From UBA1672 sp051967755 (GTDB taxonomy: Bacteria > Pseudomonadota > Alphaproteobacteria > Micavibrionales > Micavibrionaceae): 64,000 bases of DNA. Of the stretch, positions 43,846 through 51,098 are shown in pieces. The notes beneath the pieces are model-generated. The model was given only the letters and a program-made list of their open reading frames with translations. It was not told where the DNA came from and made no database searches. The DNA lies in the NCBI GenBank assembly GCA_051967755.1, contig JBQDYD010000003.1:248001-312000 (forward strand). The letters are read 5' to 3'. The number at the start of each line of letters is the position of its first letter. The first letter of the stretch is position 1. The position numbers and the translations under genes were made by a program.

Positions 43846-44736
43846 CTATGTTGATTTTTCAATCGGTGTATTTGAATCGCCGAGACCCCATTCGCTCCAA
43901 GAGCCGTCATAAACCGCGGTCTTGTGATGCCCGAGGTGGTATAGTGCCAAGGACAAAGCGCATGCGGTTATGCCACTGCCGCAGGTTGTTATGATGTTTT
44001 GATCAGGCTCTGGTGTTACGCCAGCATCTGCGAATAGCTTTTGAAGATCTTCGGCTGATTTGAGCTTTCCGTTTTCATCAACCAAAGTAGATGACGGCGC
44101 ATTGAGTGCACCGGGCATGTGCCCGCTGCGCATGTTTTCCCTTGGTTCAGGGCTTTCGCCGCTAAACCTGTTTGCAGGGCGTGCGTCCAGAATATGGCCG
44201 GATTTGTTGCGCACGGTATCCAGCATTTGATCCATTTGAATAACCATACTGTCATTAAAAAGGGATGCTTTATAAATGCTGGGTTCTGGTGTGTTTGGTG
44301 TGTTAGTTTCAAGGGGCAGCCCTGCCTGTTCATAAGCAGGTAAGCCGCCGTTTAAGACAATAACATTGGGATGTCCGAATCCTTTAAACATCCACCAAAC
44401 GCGCGCAGGGCCCATTACCAGACCGTGCTGTCCGTAGACGACAATCAGGTCGGTATTTTTTATGCCGAGCCGGCTTACCGCTTGGGAGAAGCCTTCTGCA
44501 TCAGGTATCATATGCGGCAAGGTTGATGATTTGTCCGCAATAGACGTGATGTCAAAGAATAAGGCTCCCGGCAGTCTTTTACTCTGATAGTTTTTGTGAA
44601 TATCTTGATCAGATGAGGGTAAAACAAAAGAGCCATCAAGATAGACGATGTCTATTCCGGCACTTTGGGCGCATTGCTCAATAGTGCTTAGCTCCTCTGG
44701 GTTTACGATTCCTGCGTGTACAAATTTATTAATCAT
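43846..44736 (-). CDS. sseA: 3-mercaptopyruvate/thiosulfate sulfurtransferase (two rhodanese domains)
   Basis: A 296-aa tandem rhodanese. The N-terminal inactive domain contains LDGSFVLPSSDQDI and VVYGQHGLVMGPARVWWMF. The C-terminal active domain has DARPANRFSGESPEPR and the active-site loop CGSGITAC. The CGSGITA loop is typical of mercaptopyruvate sulfurtransferases. It leads the operon with the hydrolase at 43177. Confidence 0.9.
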   Translation of the reverse strand: MINKFVHAGIVNPEELSTIEQCAQSAGIDIVYLDGSFVLPSSDQDIHKNYQSKRLPGALFFDITSIADKSSTLPHMIPDAEGFSQAVSRLGIKNTDLIVVYGQHGLVMGPARVWWMFKGFGHPNVIVLNGGLPAYEQAGLPLETNTPNTPEPSIYKASLFNDSMVIQMDQMLDTVRNKSGHILDARPANRFSGESPEPRENMRSGHMPGALNAPSSTLVDENGKLKSAEDLQKLFADAGVTPEPDQNIITTCGSGITACALSLALYHLGHHKTAVYDGSWSEWGLGDSNTPIEKST

Positions 44737-44737
44737 A

Positions 44738-44786
44738 GTTGAGAAGATATACGTTTTATGCTTATCTTGAAAAGGTTTATCTCAAC
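44738..44786. repeat. Nested inverted repeats between sseA and the 44813 gene
   Basis: GTTGAGA (44738-44744) is inverted as TCTCAAC (44780-44786). Inside it AAGATA (44744-44749) is inverted as TATCTT (44763-44768). The pair fills the divergent gap and could be an operator for both genes or a chance palindrome. Confidence 0.4.
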
Positions 44787-44812
44787 GTGCTCCACATTCT
44801 AGGTAGGTTTTA

Positions 44813-45562
44813 ATGGAAAGAGAAAAAGTCGATAAGATAATTAAAGTTGCACTCAAGGTTCTGTTTTCATTGCTTTTTGTTTTGCTATTCCTTTCTGTTA
44901 TGCGTATTGAAGCAACGAAAAAGCCGCAAGAAGAAATTAATGCGATTTTGTTAAAGCAGCAGCAAGAGAGAATTGCCGAGGTGACCGGCAAATCAATGAA
45001 TGAAAATCTTCCTGATACTTGGCCGCCAAAGATGAATACTGAATATCCTTCTCTTGAGCTGATAGCCAGTGATGGGAAGCGTTTTAAGTTATCTGACTAT
45101 AAGGGGAAGGTCATCGTCCTTAGTTATATTGACATGTCATCACCAATTTCACAGGCGCAATCAGGTTCAGGATTATCCGGCCCGTATGGTACGACTGTTG
45201 ATACTGACCCATATGCAGAGCCGTTTGAAGATACCTTACGCAAGACATTGGGCGATGATGATTTTGATTTCCCGAACGATGATGTTGTTCAGGTGAAGGT
45301 TCTTGTTTATTCACCCGCGGATGAGCAAGCATCTGTCGATGATGCAGAGGGCTGGGCCGGGCATTTTGATTTAACGCCGGAAAATGGTGTAATCGTCGCC
45401 GTCCCTGTAAAGGATATCCGTGGTGAAGAAACGGATACTATTATCAATGGTTTCCAGCTTATTGATAAAAATCATATTCTTCGTGTTGATTCTTCCGGTC
45501 CAGAGCCAAAACACAACCTGAAGATGACACTTATCCCCTTGGTGCCAAAGCTTTTAAGGTAG
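44813..45562 (+). CDS. Membrane-anchored thioredoxin-fold protein without CxxC
   Basis: A 249-aa protein with an N-terminal signal anchor (about 11-30). From about residue 70 it has the TlpA/AhpC-SCO-like start LELIASDGKRFKLSDYKGKVIVLSYIDMSSP. At the place where a CxxC pair is expected there is SSPI, so the normal disulfide chemistry is absent. The protein has no Cys at all. A 40-residue Gly/Asp-rich insertion follows. The function is not known; a structural or scaffold role is inference. The DUF1328 gene follows with its own stress-type promoter. Confidence 0.6.
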   Translation: MEREKVDKIIKVALKVLFSLLFVLLFLSVMRIEATKKPQEEINAILLKQQQERIAEVTGKSMNENLPDTWPPKMNTEYPSLELIASDGKRFKLSDYKGKVIVLSYIDMSSPISQAQSGSGLSGPYGTTVDTDPYAEPFEDTLRKTLGDDDFDFPNDDVVQVKVLVYSPADEQASVDDAEGWAGHFDLTPENGVIVAVPVKDIRGEETDTIINGFQLIDKNHILRVDSSGPEPKHNLKMTLIPLVPKLLR

Positions 45563-45578
45563 TTTTTTCAAGCGGTAT

Positions 45579-45604
45579 GGAACTTTTCCGGCTTTTTGTT
45601 CGTT
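45579..45604 (+). promoter_or_regulatory. EcfG-type promoter of the DUF1328 gene
   Basis: GGAAC, a 17-nt spacer and CGTT, ending 36 nt before the ATG at 45641. It matches the alphaproteobacterial EcfG consensus. Confidence 0.75.
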
Positions 45605-45640
45605 TGCAGTACGTGAACAACATAAAGAAAGGTTTTAGAT

Positions 45641-45814
45641 ATGCTTGGATGGGCTATGACATTTTTAATTATCGCACTGATTGCAGGCGCACTGGGATTC
45701 GGTGGTATTGCTGCAATTTCTGCAGAGATGGCACAAATAGTATTCTTTATATTCTTAGTGCTGTTCTTGATTTCAGCTCTTGTTGGAGCTTTGAGAGGGC
45801 GCGCCCCAAGATAG
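45641..45814 (+). CDS. DUF1328 small membrane protein (YtjA family)
   Basis: A 57-aa protein with two transmembrane helices, starting MLGWAMTFLIIALIAGALGF and ending in the basic ALRGRAPR. The N-terminal motif and glycine-rich first helix are diagnostic of DUF1328/YtjA, found in many stress-inducible regions. An AAGAAAGG ribosome site precedes the ATG. It has its own EcfG-type promoter and a strong terminator, so it is a single-gene unit. Confidence 0.92.
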   Translation: MLGWAMTFLIIALIAGALGFGGIAAISAEMAQIVFFIFLVLFLISALVGALRGRAPR

Positions 45815-45851
45815 GGGGTATTATGCACCCAACAGTTATAAGAATTTGAAG

Positions 45852-45875
45852 AAGGCGCTTTTTGCGCCTTTTTTG
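45852..45875 (+). terminator. Terminator of the DUF1328 gene
   Basis: A perfect 7-bp stem AAGGCGC/GCGCCTT with a T5 loop is followed by a run of T. Confidence 0.9.
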
Positions 45876-45932
45876 TATACAAATGCAGCGTAACTTGTAA
45901 TATGAAGCCTTCCTAATAAAGAAAGTGTGTGG

Positions 45933-48167
45933 ATGGATAAGATCCTGCTGCGAAATTTTTTGATCTTTGTGACCATCCTGTTGACTTGTTCATCCGGCCT
46001 GATTGTTACATTGGTCGGCACAAACAAGGATCTTGATCAGACAGATTTACTGATCGAGTTAACACAGGCACGTATAACTGAGGCTGAGCAATTATCGACA
46101 GAAATTGAAAGTATGATTTCGTCTCAGCGCGGGTATTTGATTTCAGGTCAGCAACATTTTCTTGATTCATACGAAGCTCATAAAAGCCGCGTATCACAAC
46201 ATTTAGCAAATTTATCAGAGCTTTATGCCAATCGCCCGGCGCAAAAAAGCCGTATCGATGAAATCCGTAATTTTTATACTGATTTTGCAGTGAAGCTGGA
46301 GGAGCGCGCCCAGTTAACGTCTGAAATAGAGCCTCGTCCTGATATTATGAATGATATAGAAATCATCGATGACATTAAGGATAACATCACATCGACAAAT
46401 AAGGTCGTCTTAAGAGAGGCATATGCAAAGCTGGAGCAGCATATTAAGAAACTGGATGCAAAAAGAAGCTCCTATTTCTCAACATTGATTATCAGTATTG
46501 CATTCGGAACGTTGTTGATTTTGCTTTTGAACTGGTTCCTTTTAAAAGCGCAGCGAAAGCGAAGTTCAATTCAAGAAACGTTAGAGGATGCAGAACAGAG
46601 ATTTAAGCTTGTTATTGATGGGACGCAAGATGGTATCTATGACTGGGATATGCAGAGTGGGGCTGTATTCTATTCGCAGCGGTTTCATACAATGCTTGGG
46701 TATGATGAAGAGGCAAAAACCGCTGAGATTGATGTTTTTTATGACCTCATTCATGAGGATGATATCGCACAGGTAAAACAGCATATTCAGGACTATATCA
46801 GCGGAAATAAGTCTGAATTTATTCATGATTTCAGAATGAAGCATGCCAAAGGGCAATGGATATGGATGCAGGTGCGCAGTAAGGCGCTGTTTGATCGCCG
46901 GGGGAACGCGTATCGCTTTGTTGCGGCTTTGACGGACATAACACATGTCGTTAGGGAGCGCGCACTGCTTGAACGCCAAAAAGAGCAAGCAGAAGATGCC
47001 AACCGTGCGAAAACAGATTTTCTTGCACATATGAGCCATGAAATCAGAACGCCACTCACGGCAATTAACGGTATTGCAGAAATCCTGACCAAGAATCAAA
47101 GCAATTTGGATGACAGGCAAAAGAAATTAGTGTCCACATTGATGTCGAGCACATCAACATTAAAGGATTTGATTAACGATCTTCTAGATTTCTCGAAAAT
47201 AGAAAGCGGTGAGCTTGAACTTGAAGAGCAATCATTTGAAGTATCTGAGATTTTTGAGCAGACCATCAGCATGATGTCTCTTAAGGCCGCAGAAAAAGGG
47301 ATTAGTTTTCTTTTTGATTATAAGAAGGTCGATGATTTGACCATCGTTGGTGACAAACAGCGCATGAGACAGGTTCTGGTGAACCTGATCGGTAACGCAA
47401 TTAAATTCACTGAAGAAGGTAGCGTTAAGATCAGTGCCTATATTGAACCGCGCAGAGAGGTGGAGTGTCTGTGTATTGATGTTGCTGATACAGGCATCGG
47501 CATCGAAGCCGAAAAGTTTGACATGATTTTTGAACGCTTTAAGCAGGCCGACCCGAGCGTAACGCGCAAATATGGCGGAACGGGGCTGGGGTTGCCTATT
47601 TCAAGAAACTTAGCCCGCTTGATGGGCGGTGATATTGTGATTAGCAGTGCCATTGGTGAAGGCACGACTTTTACGGTCTTTATTCCGTTAAGTGAAGCCT
47701 CGTCGCATGGTGATAATAAGGAAAAGAAGCGTATTAATAAGAAGATTAATAAGAAATTCCTTAATGTTGGAAATGACAATAAACCGATTTTAATTGTTGA
47801 GGATTATGAAGGGAATGTTGTTGTTATTTCTTATGTCCTTGAGGAGGCCGGAATACCATATGATGTTGCTTCTAATGGTATAGAAGCGATTGAAAAATGG
47901 GCAGATAGGCAATACGCCGCGATTTTAATGGATGTGCAAATGCCTAAAATGGATGGGTTCACGGCGACAAAGCGTATCAGAGACGCCGAAAGAGACGAAG
48001 AGCTTGTACGTACACCAATTATCGGAATGACGGCACATGCCCTGATCGGGGATAAGGATAAATGTATCGATGCGGGCATGGATGAGTATTTGCCCAAGCC
48101 TATTGTTGATTCAGATTTAAAGCGTGTGTTGTTAAAATATCTTCATGTTGATGAAGAGGCCGCCTAA
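45933..48167 (+). CDS. CHASE3-PAS hybrid histidine kinase with receiver
   Basis: A roughly 744-aa membrane kinase (a GTG at 45927 is an alternative start). Order: transmembrane helix (about 7-30), a CHASE3-like helical sensor (about 38-178, with SSQRGYLISGQ), transmembrane helix (about 183-203), PAS/PAC (about 220-340), HisKA with phosphoacceptor His near 370 (HMSHEIRTPLTAING), HATPase (NLIGNAIKFTEEG; GTGLGLPIS) and a C-terminal receiver with Asp near 660 (ILMDVQMPKMDG). It needs an Hpt protein or another kinase to pass its phosphate on. It converges with the sigma-factor gene across a bidirectional terminator. Confidence 0.93.
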   Translation: MDKILLRNFLIFVTILLTCSSGLIVTLVGTNKDLDQTDLLIELTQARITEAEQLSTEIESMISSQRGYLISGQQHFLDSYEAHKSRVSQHLANLSELYANRPAQKSRIDEIRNFYTDFAVKLEERAQLTSEIEPRPDIMNDIEIIDDIKDNITSTNKVVLREAYAKLEQHIKKLDAKRSSYFSTLIISIAFGTLLILLLNWFLLKAQRKRSSIQETLEDAEQRFKLVIDGTQDGIYDWDMQSGAVFYSQRFHTMLGYDEEAKTAEIDVFYDLIHEDDIAQVKQHIQDYISGNKSEFIHDFRMKHAKGQWIWMQVRSKALFDRRGNAYRFVAALTDITHVVRERALLERQKEQAEDANRAKTDFLAHMSHEIRTPLTAINGIAEILTKNQSNLDDRQKKLVSTLMSSTSTLKDLINDLLDFSKIESGELELEEQSFEVSEIFEQTISMMSLKAAEKGISFLFDYKKVDDLTIVGDKQRMRQVLVNLIGNAIKFTEEGSVKISAYIEPRREVECLCIDVADTGIGIEAEKFDMIFERFKQADPSVTRKYGGTGLGLPISRNLARLMGGDIVISSAIGEGTTFTVFIPLSEASSHGDNKEKKRINKKINKKFLNVGNDNKPILIVEDYEGNVVVISYVLEEAGIPYDVASNGIEAIEKWADRQYAAILMDVQMPKMDGFTATKRIRDAERDEELVRTPIIGMTAHALIGDKDKCIDAGMDEYLPKPIVDSDLKRVLLKYLHVDEEAA

Positions 48168-48182
48168 GCTTTACGCACAAGA

Positions 48183-48217
48183 AAAAGGATCTGATGTCTG
48201 TAACACCAGATCCTTTT
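48183..48217. terminator. Bidirectional terminator between kinase and sigma factor
   Basis: A perfect 11-bp stem AAAAGGATCTG/CAGATCCTTTT with a 13-nt loop. T runs occur on both strands (TTTT on +, TTTTTC on -), as expected between converging genes. Confidence 0.9.
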
Positions 48218-48248
48218 AGTGGGGGAGTGTGGAACTTTTTATTTTTGT

Positions 48249-48749
48249 CTACGCGGCCTGTACGCCAGGTACATCCATTTGTAGTGTTTCTTTTAAATTG
48301 TTTCGTGCACGTGATACGCGTGAACGCACCGTCCCGATAGGGATATTTAGTTTTTTCGATACGTCTTCATATTTGTTTCCGCTTACGAAAATCATTTTTA
48401 GAATCTGCTTATGTTTTTTCGGCAGTGTATCAATCGCTTCGCTTACTTCGCGATATTCTGCTTTGATATCCTGATTGGCGGCTACTTGCTGCGTATTGAT
48501 GTAATTTTCAGGATCAAATTTTGTTTCAAACTTATTACGGCGTCTAACCTTGGTAATAAAAAGGTTGTACATAATTTTTGAAGTCCACCCAAACAGGTTT
48601 GTATCCTGCTTATATAGGTGCTTTTTCATCAATGCTCTCTCAATTGTGCTGTGGAGTAAATCTTCGGCATCATGATGGTTTTGCGTTAGTTTATGTGCAA
48701 ATTTCATTAGCTTTTCTGATTCTGTCATCAGCTCATCGTTCGTAAACAT
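48249..48749 (-). CDS. ECF sigma factor, EcfG-like
   Basis: A 166-aa sigma factor with only regions 2 and 4. Region 2 (about 9-75) has AEDLLHSTIERAL and the -10-contacting DTNLFGWTSKIMYNLFITKVRRR, close to the GTNLRAWLF...RRR pattern of EcfG. Region 4 (about 105-155) has LPKKHKQILKMIF and GTVRSRVSRARNNL. EcfG-type factors drive the general stress response and recognise GGAAC/CGTT. Eight such promoters lie within about 10 kb. No nepR or phyR gene is adjacent. It is divergent from the regulator at 48906. Confidence 0.85.
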   Translation of the reverse strand: MFTNDELMTESEKLMKFAHKLTQNHHDAEDLLHSTIERALMKKHLYKQDTNLFGWTSKIMYNLFITKVRRRNKFETKFDPENYINTQQVAANQDIKAEYREVSEAIDTLPKKHKQILKMIFVSGNKYEDVSKKLNIPIGTVRSRVSRARNNLKETLQMDVPGVQAA

Positions 48750-48801
48750 TTTTATAACCTCGTTGTTTTTAACTTATGATTATTACGATAGGGCGTGGAT
48801 G

Positions 48802-48826
48802 TAACACGGCTTTGTCACTTATGTTT
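48802..48826 (-). promoter_or_regulatory. Degenerate EcfG-type promoter of the sigma-factor gene
   Basis: On the minus strand GAAAC, a 16-nt spacer and TGTT lie 53 nt before the sigma-factor start. One -35 base and one -10 base differ from consensus. It may give autoregulation. Confidence 0.35.
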
Positions 48827-48887
48827 CCTTTTGGTAAAAGTTTGTTTCCTTTTTGTAACAATCGTCGTAAATTGCATTTCTGTTTCC
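48821..48887. repeat. Three direct repeats of TGTTTCC between sigma factor and regulator
   Basis: TGTTTCC occurs at 48821, 48842 and 48880. The first two extend to TGTTTCCTTTT-GTAA and are 21 nt apart, about two helical turns, as expected for tandem sites of an OmpR/PhoB-type dimer. Confidence 0.55.
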
Positions 48888-48905
48888 TAAGTCCGCGGAG
48901 AGTGC

Positions 48906-49637
48906 ATGAATAAAGGTAAGGTTCTAAGTGTTGACGATGATCGTGATTTGCAATTAGTTGTTTGCGATTATCTGCAATCTGACGGGTATCAGGTTACTGA
49001 AGCTTATGATGTTGCCAGTGCATTGGAAAAAGTTGATGAAGGAACATTCGATATAATCTTATTGGATTTGGTTCTGCCCGATGGCGAAGGCCTAAGCCTT
49101 ATTCCGCAATTTCAACAAAGAGCAAAGACCCCGATTGTTGTTGTATCGGGTAAAAGCGAAACCACTGAGAAGGTGGTATGTTTGGAGATGGGGGCTGATG
49201 ACTACATCACTAAGCCATTTGAGATGCGGGAGCTTTCTGCACGTATCAAAGCCGTAATGCGCCGCTCAGATTCCGCTACCGCTGCTCAAAAAGAGAGTGT
49301 TCCGCAAGATACAGAAAAAAAAGCAGAGCTTGTAAAGTTTTGTGACGGATGGACATTGGATCGTGCGCAGTATCAATTATTCAGGCCTGATTCAAGTTCG
49401 GCTGAGCTGACCACCGGTGAGTTTCAGTTATTGGATGCACTGATTAGTTCTTCGCAAAAGACATTGAGCCGTGAGCGCTTATTCGAGTTAACCCGCGATG
49501 GTGATTATGATATCTATGATCGTGCAATTGATATTCAGGTTGCGCGTATCCGCAAAAAGATCAAAGACGAGAATGCGGAGATTATTAAAACAGTGCGCGG
49601 GGTTGGGTATATGTTCTGCGGCGAATTATCTGCATAA
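48906..49637 (+). CDS. OmpR/PhoB-family response regulator
   Basis: A 243-aa two-domain regulator: receiver with acidic pocket SVDDDRD, phosphoacceptor Asp54 (ILLDLVLPDGEG), switch Ser (VVVSGKSE) and Lys in YITKPFEMREL; then a winged-helix domain from about 145 to 240 (LTTGEFQLLDAL; DRAIDIQVARIRKKI; TVRGVGYMF). It is not PhyR, since it has no sigma-like domain. It is divergent from the sigma factor, and the repeats between them are possible binding sites. Confidence 0.93.
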   Translation: MNKGKVLSVDDDRDLQLVVCDYLQSDGYQVTEAYDVASALEKVDEGTFDIILLDLVLPDGEGLSLIPQFQQRAKTPIVVVSGKSETTEKVVCLEMGADDYITKPFEMRELSARIKAVMRRSDSATAAQKESVPQDTEKKAELVKFCDGWTLDRAQYQLFRPDSSSAELTTGEFQLLDALISSSQKTLSRERLFELTRDGDYDIYDRAIDIQVARIRKKIKDENAEIIKTVRGVGYMFCGELSA

Positions 49638-49692
49638 TCTATCTTTTATATATATAAAGCATATCAGCCTGATCGGTTTTCGAATTTATCAG

Positions 49693-49719
49693 GGAACTTA
49701 ATTGTGTATGTCAGGCGTT
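49693..49719 (+). promoter_or_regulatory. Weak EcfG-like promoter before the 49757 gene
   Basis: GGAAC, an 18-nt spacer and CGTT. Both boxes are perfect but the spacing is one or two bases too long. Confidence 0.3.
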
Positions 49720-49756
49720 GTTATCGTATCAATTCATTATCTATGAAGGTGCTTTA

Positions 49757-50242
49757 ATGACGGATCACTATGAAAATCAGCAAATTTGGAATTTAATCAA
49801 AGATATGCCTGTCGGGATGTTGACCACATATGATGGTCACAGAATGCATTCCAGGCCAATGTATGTCGTGCAGGATGGCTATGAGGGCACATTATGGTTC
49901 TTTACGCATATTGGCTCAGAAAAAACTAAAAATGTTTTCTATCAAGAAAATGTCTGTGTGACTTTTTCTAATCCGGATAGTGGTGTTCAAGTGTCTTTGT
50001 CCGGTGATGCGAAGCTGAATTTAGATCGTTCATTGATAAATCGTTTTTGGTCCGGCGCAGTTGAAACGTGGTTACCGGGCGGTAAGGATGACTCAAAGCT
50101 TGGGATTTTGGAGGTTACGGTCAACCATGCGGAATATTGGGGGCAAGGGCGCGTAAATGACGTATCGGATCCTGCGGGGGCGGTATCAGCCGAAATCGCG
50201 TGTGAAAAGTATGCTTTGGGCAGGCAGGCGAAGCTGAATTAA
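49757..50242 (+). CDS. General stress protein 26-like, pyridoxamine-phosphate-oxidase fold
   Basis: A 161-aa split-barrel flavin-binding-type protein: IWNLIKDMPVGMLTTYDG, RMHSRPMYVV, LWFFTHIGSEKTKNV, and a C-terminal GILEVTVNHAEYW. This matches the GS26/PF16242-type family found in stress regulons. The ATG at 49757 has a GAAGGTG site; an upstream start at 49718 would overlap the possible promoter. The ligand (FMN, F420 or heme) cannot be told. Confidence 0.85.
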   Translation: MTDHYENQQIWNLIKDMPVGMLTTYDGHRMHSRPMYVVQDGYEGTLWFFTHIGSEKTKNVFYQENVCVTFSNPDSGVQVSLSGDAKLNLDRSLINRFWSGAVETWLPGGKDDSKLGILEVTVNHAEYWGQGRVNDVSDPAGAVSAEIACEKYALGRQAKLN

Positions 50243-50250
50243 AAAAAATC

Positions 50251-50275
50251 GGAACTTATTTATAGCTAAGTCGTT
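50251..50275 (+). promoter_or_regulatory. EcfG-type promoter of the entericidin-like gene
   Basis: GGAAC, a 16-nt spacer and CGTT (then GG), ending 42 nt before the ATG at 50318. All nine box positions fit. Confidence 0.82.
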
Positions 50276-50317
50276 GGCATTGTTGAGAACACGACGAACA
50301 AAAGGAAAGGATCACAA

Positions 50318-50467
50318 ATGTTATATAGTATGAAAACAGTACTGACGCTTACAATTTTAGCGGTGTCGGCAATCGGTCTTACGGCATGTGAAACCATGGA
50401 AGGTTTTGGCGAAGATGTAGAAAGCGCAGGTCAGACTGTACAGGATGCTGCTGAGAAGTCGAAATAA
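50318..50467 (+). CDS. Entericidin-like small lipoprotein
   Basis: A 49-aa lipoprotein. The signal ends in lipobox LTAC (Cys24), followed by ETMEGFGEDVESAGQTVQDAAEK, which is the EcnA/EcnB family pattern. In E. coli, entericidins are stress-induced and the pair acts as antidote and toxin; many alphaproteobacteria carry one under EcfG control. An AAAGGAAAGG site precedes the ATG. It leads a unit with the 53-aa and 23-aa genes. Confidence 0.9.
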   Translation: MLYSMKTVLTLTILAVSAIGLTACETMEGFGEDVESAGQTVQDAAEKSK

Positions 50468-50498
50468 CATGACACGATGTAATGGAGGCGAAAATAAA

Positions 50499-50660
50499 AT
50501 GAGTAATAGAAATCTTTTAACAATTGTTATTGTTTTATTGGTTGGGATCCTTGCGGTTCTTGTTATTCGAGAGCCGGATCAGCCCAATGCTAATGATATC
50601 ACCCAGCAACTTACAGAAGTTGCAGAGGAAGTTGGTGATGAAATAGATGATAGCATATAG
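50499..50660 (+). CDS. Small single-helix membrane protein (53 aa)
   Basis: A 53-aa protein with a transmembrane helix (about 5-23, LLTIVIVLLVGILAVLVI) and an acidic C-terminal half (ITQQLTEVAEEVGDEIDDS) that could form an amphipathic helix. The ATG at 50499 follows a GGAGG site. The family is not recognised. It lies 31 nt after the entericidin-like gene and 13 nt before a 23-aa gene. Confidence 0.7.
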   Translation: MSNRNLLTIVIVLLVGILAVLVIREPDQPNANDITQQLTEVAEEVGDEIDDSI

Positions 50661-50673
50661 AAAGGAGCCTGAT

Positions 50674-50745
50674 ATGCGCGCTGTATTTTTATGGCTTTTA
50701 GGGGTGCCTATACCCGTTATCGTATTGATTTATTTTATGTTTTAA
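50674..50745 (+). CDS. 23-residue hydrophobic membrane peptide
   Basis: The frame encodes 23 residues, MRAVFLWLLGVPIPVIV then LIYFMF, one hydrophobic helix with a central GVPIP kink. An AAAGGAG ribosome site lies 7 nt before the ATG, and a terminator follows the stop. Short peptides with an FLWLLGVP(I/L)P pattern occur in other proteobacteria, as far as I recall, but no function is known to me. It is the last gene of the entericidin unit. Confidence 0.6.
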   Translation: MRAVFLWLLGVPIPVIVLIYFMF

Positions 50746-50751
50746 AAGAAT

Positions 50752-50783
50752 GAGCCTCATGTGTTTGGGGCTCTTTTTTTTTT
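50752..50783 (+). terminator. Terminator of the entericidin unit
   Basis: Stem GAGCCTC/GGGGCTC (one G-T pair) followed by ten T. The T run ends 2 nt before the -35 box of the next promoter. Confidence 0.9.
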
Positions 50784-50785
50784 AT

Positions 50786-50810
50786 GGAACTTTTTTTGCT
50801 TTCGCATGTT
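50786..50810 (+). promoter_or_regulatory. EcfG-type promoter of the 82-aa gene and mscS
   Basis: GGAAC, a 16-nt spacer and TGTT (then GG), 39 nt upstream of the ATG at 50850. Confidence 0.72.
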
Positions 50811-50849
50811 GGTTTTACAGAACGTATTACGCTCAAAAGGAGGTGCGCC

Positions 50850-51098
50850 ATGCATACACAAAGAACATTTGATGAGGTCATTAAAGACCCGTCATCTTTT
50901 TATGATACACCCGACCAGCTTGTAGAGGATGCCGGGTTTACGGACAGGGAAAAGCATAGAATTCTTGATCAGTGGGAGCAGGGTGTGCGTGCCCTTATTC
51001 GTGCGGAAGGTGAAAATATGGGTGCGGAAAGCCCCGAAGAGGACTTTGCTGCGGTTAATTTACAGCGTATTGATGAGGCGAAGAGGGGCCTTAATTAA
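50850..51098 (+). CDS. Small conserved-looking stress-region protein (82 aa)
   Basis: An 82-aa soluble protein: DEVIKDPSSFYDTPDQLVED, then FTDREKHRILDQWEQGVRAL and an EGENMGAE loop. It resembles small proteins of unknown role that occur in alphaproteobacterial stress clusters (pattern 'R.KILDQW..D.RAL...EGM'); that memory is not certain. The ATG at 50850 has a perfect AAAAGGAGG site; a start at 50784 would overlap the promoter. Its TAA overlaps the mscS ATG (TAATG), so the two are translationally coupled. Confidence 0.75.
   Translation: MHTQRTFDEVIKDPSSFYDTPDQLVEDAGFTDREKHRILDQWEQGVRALIRAEGENMGAESPEEDFAAVNLQRIDEAKRGLN

Noticed and set aside
48231..48251. GGAAC on the plus strand after the kinase terminator
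   Set aside because: No CGTT-like box 16-17 nt downstream, and it would read antisense into the sigma-factor gene.
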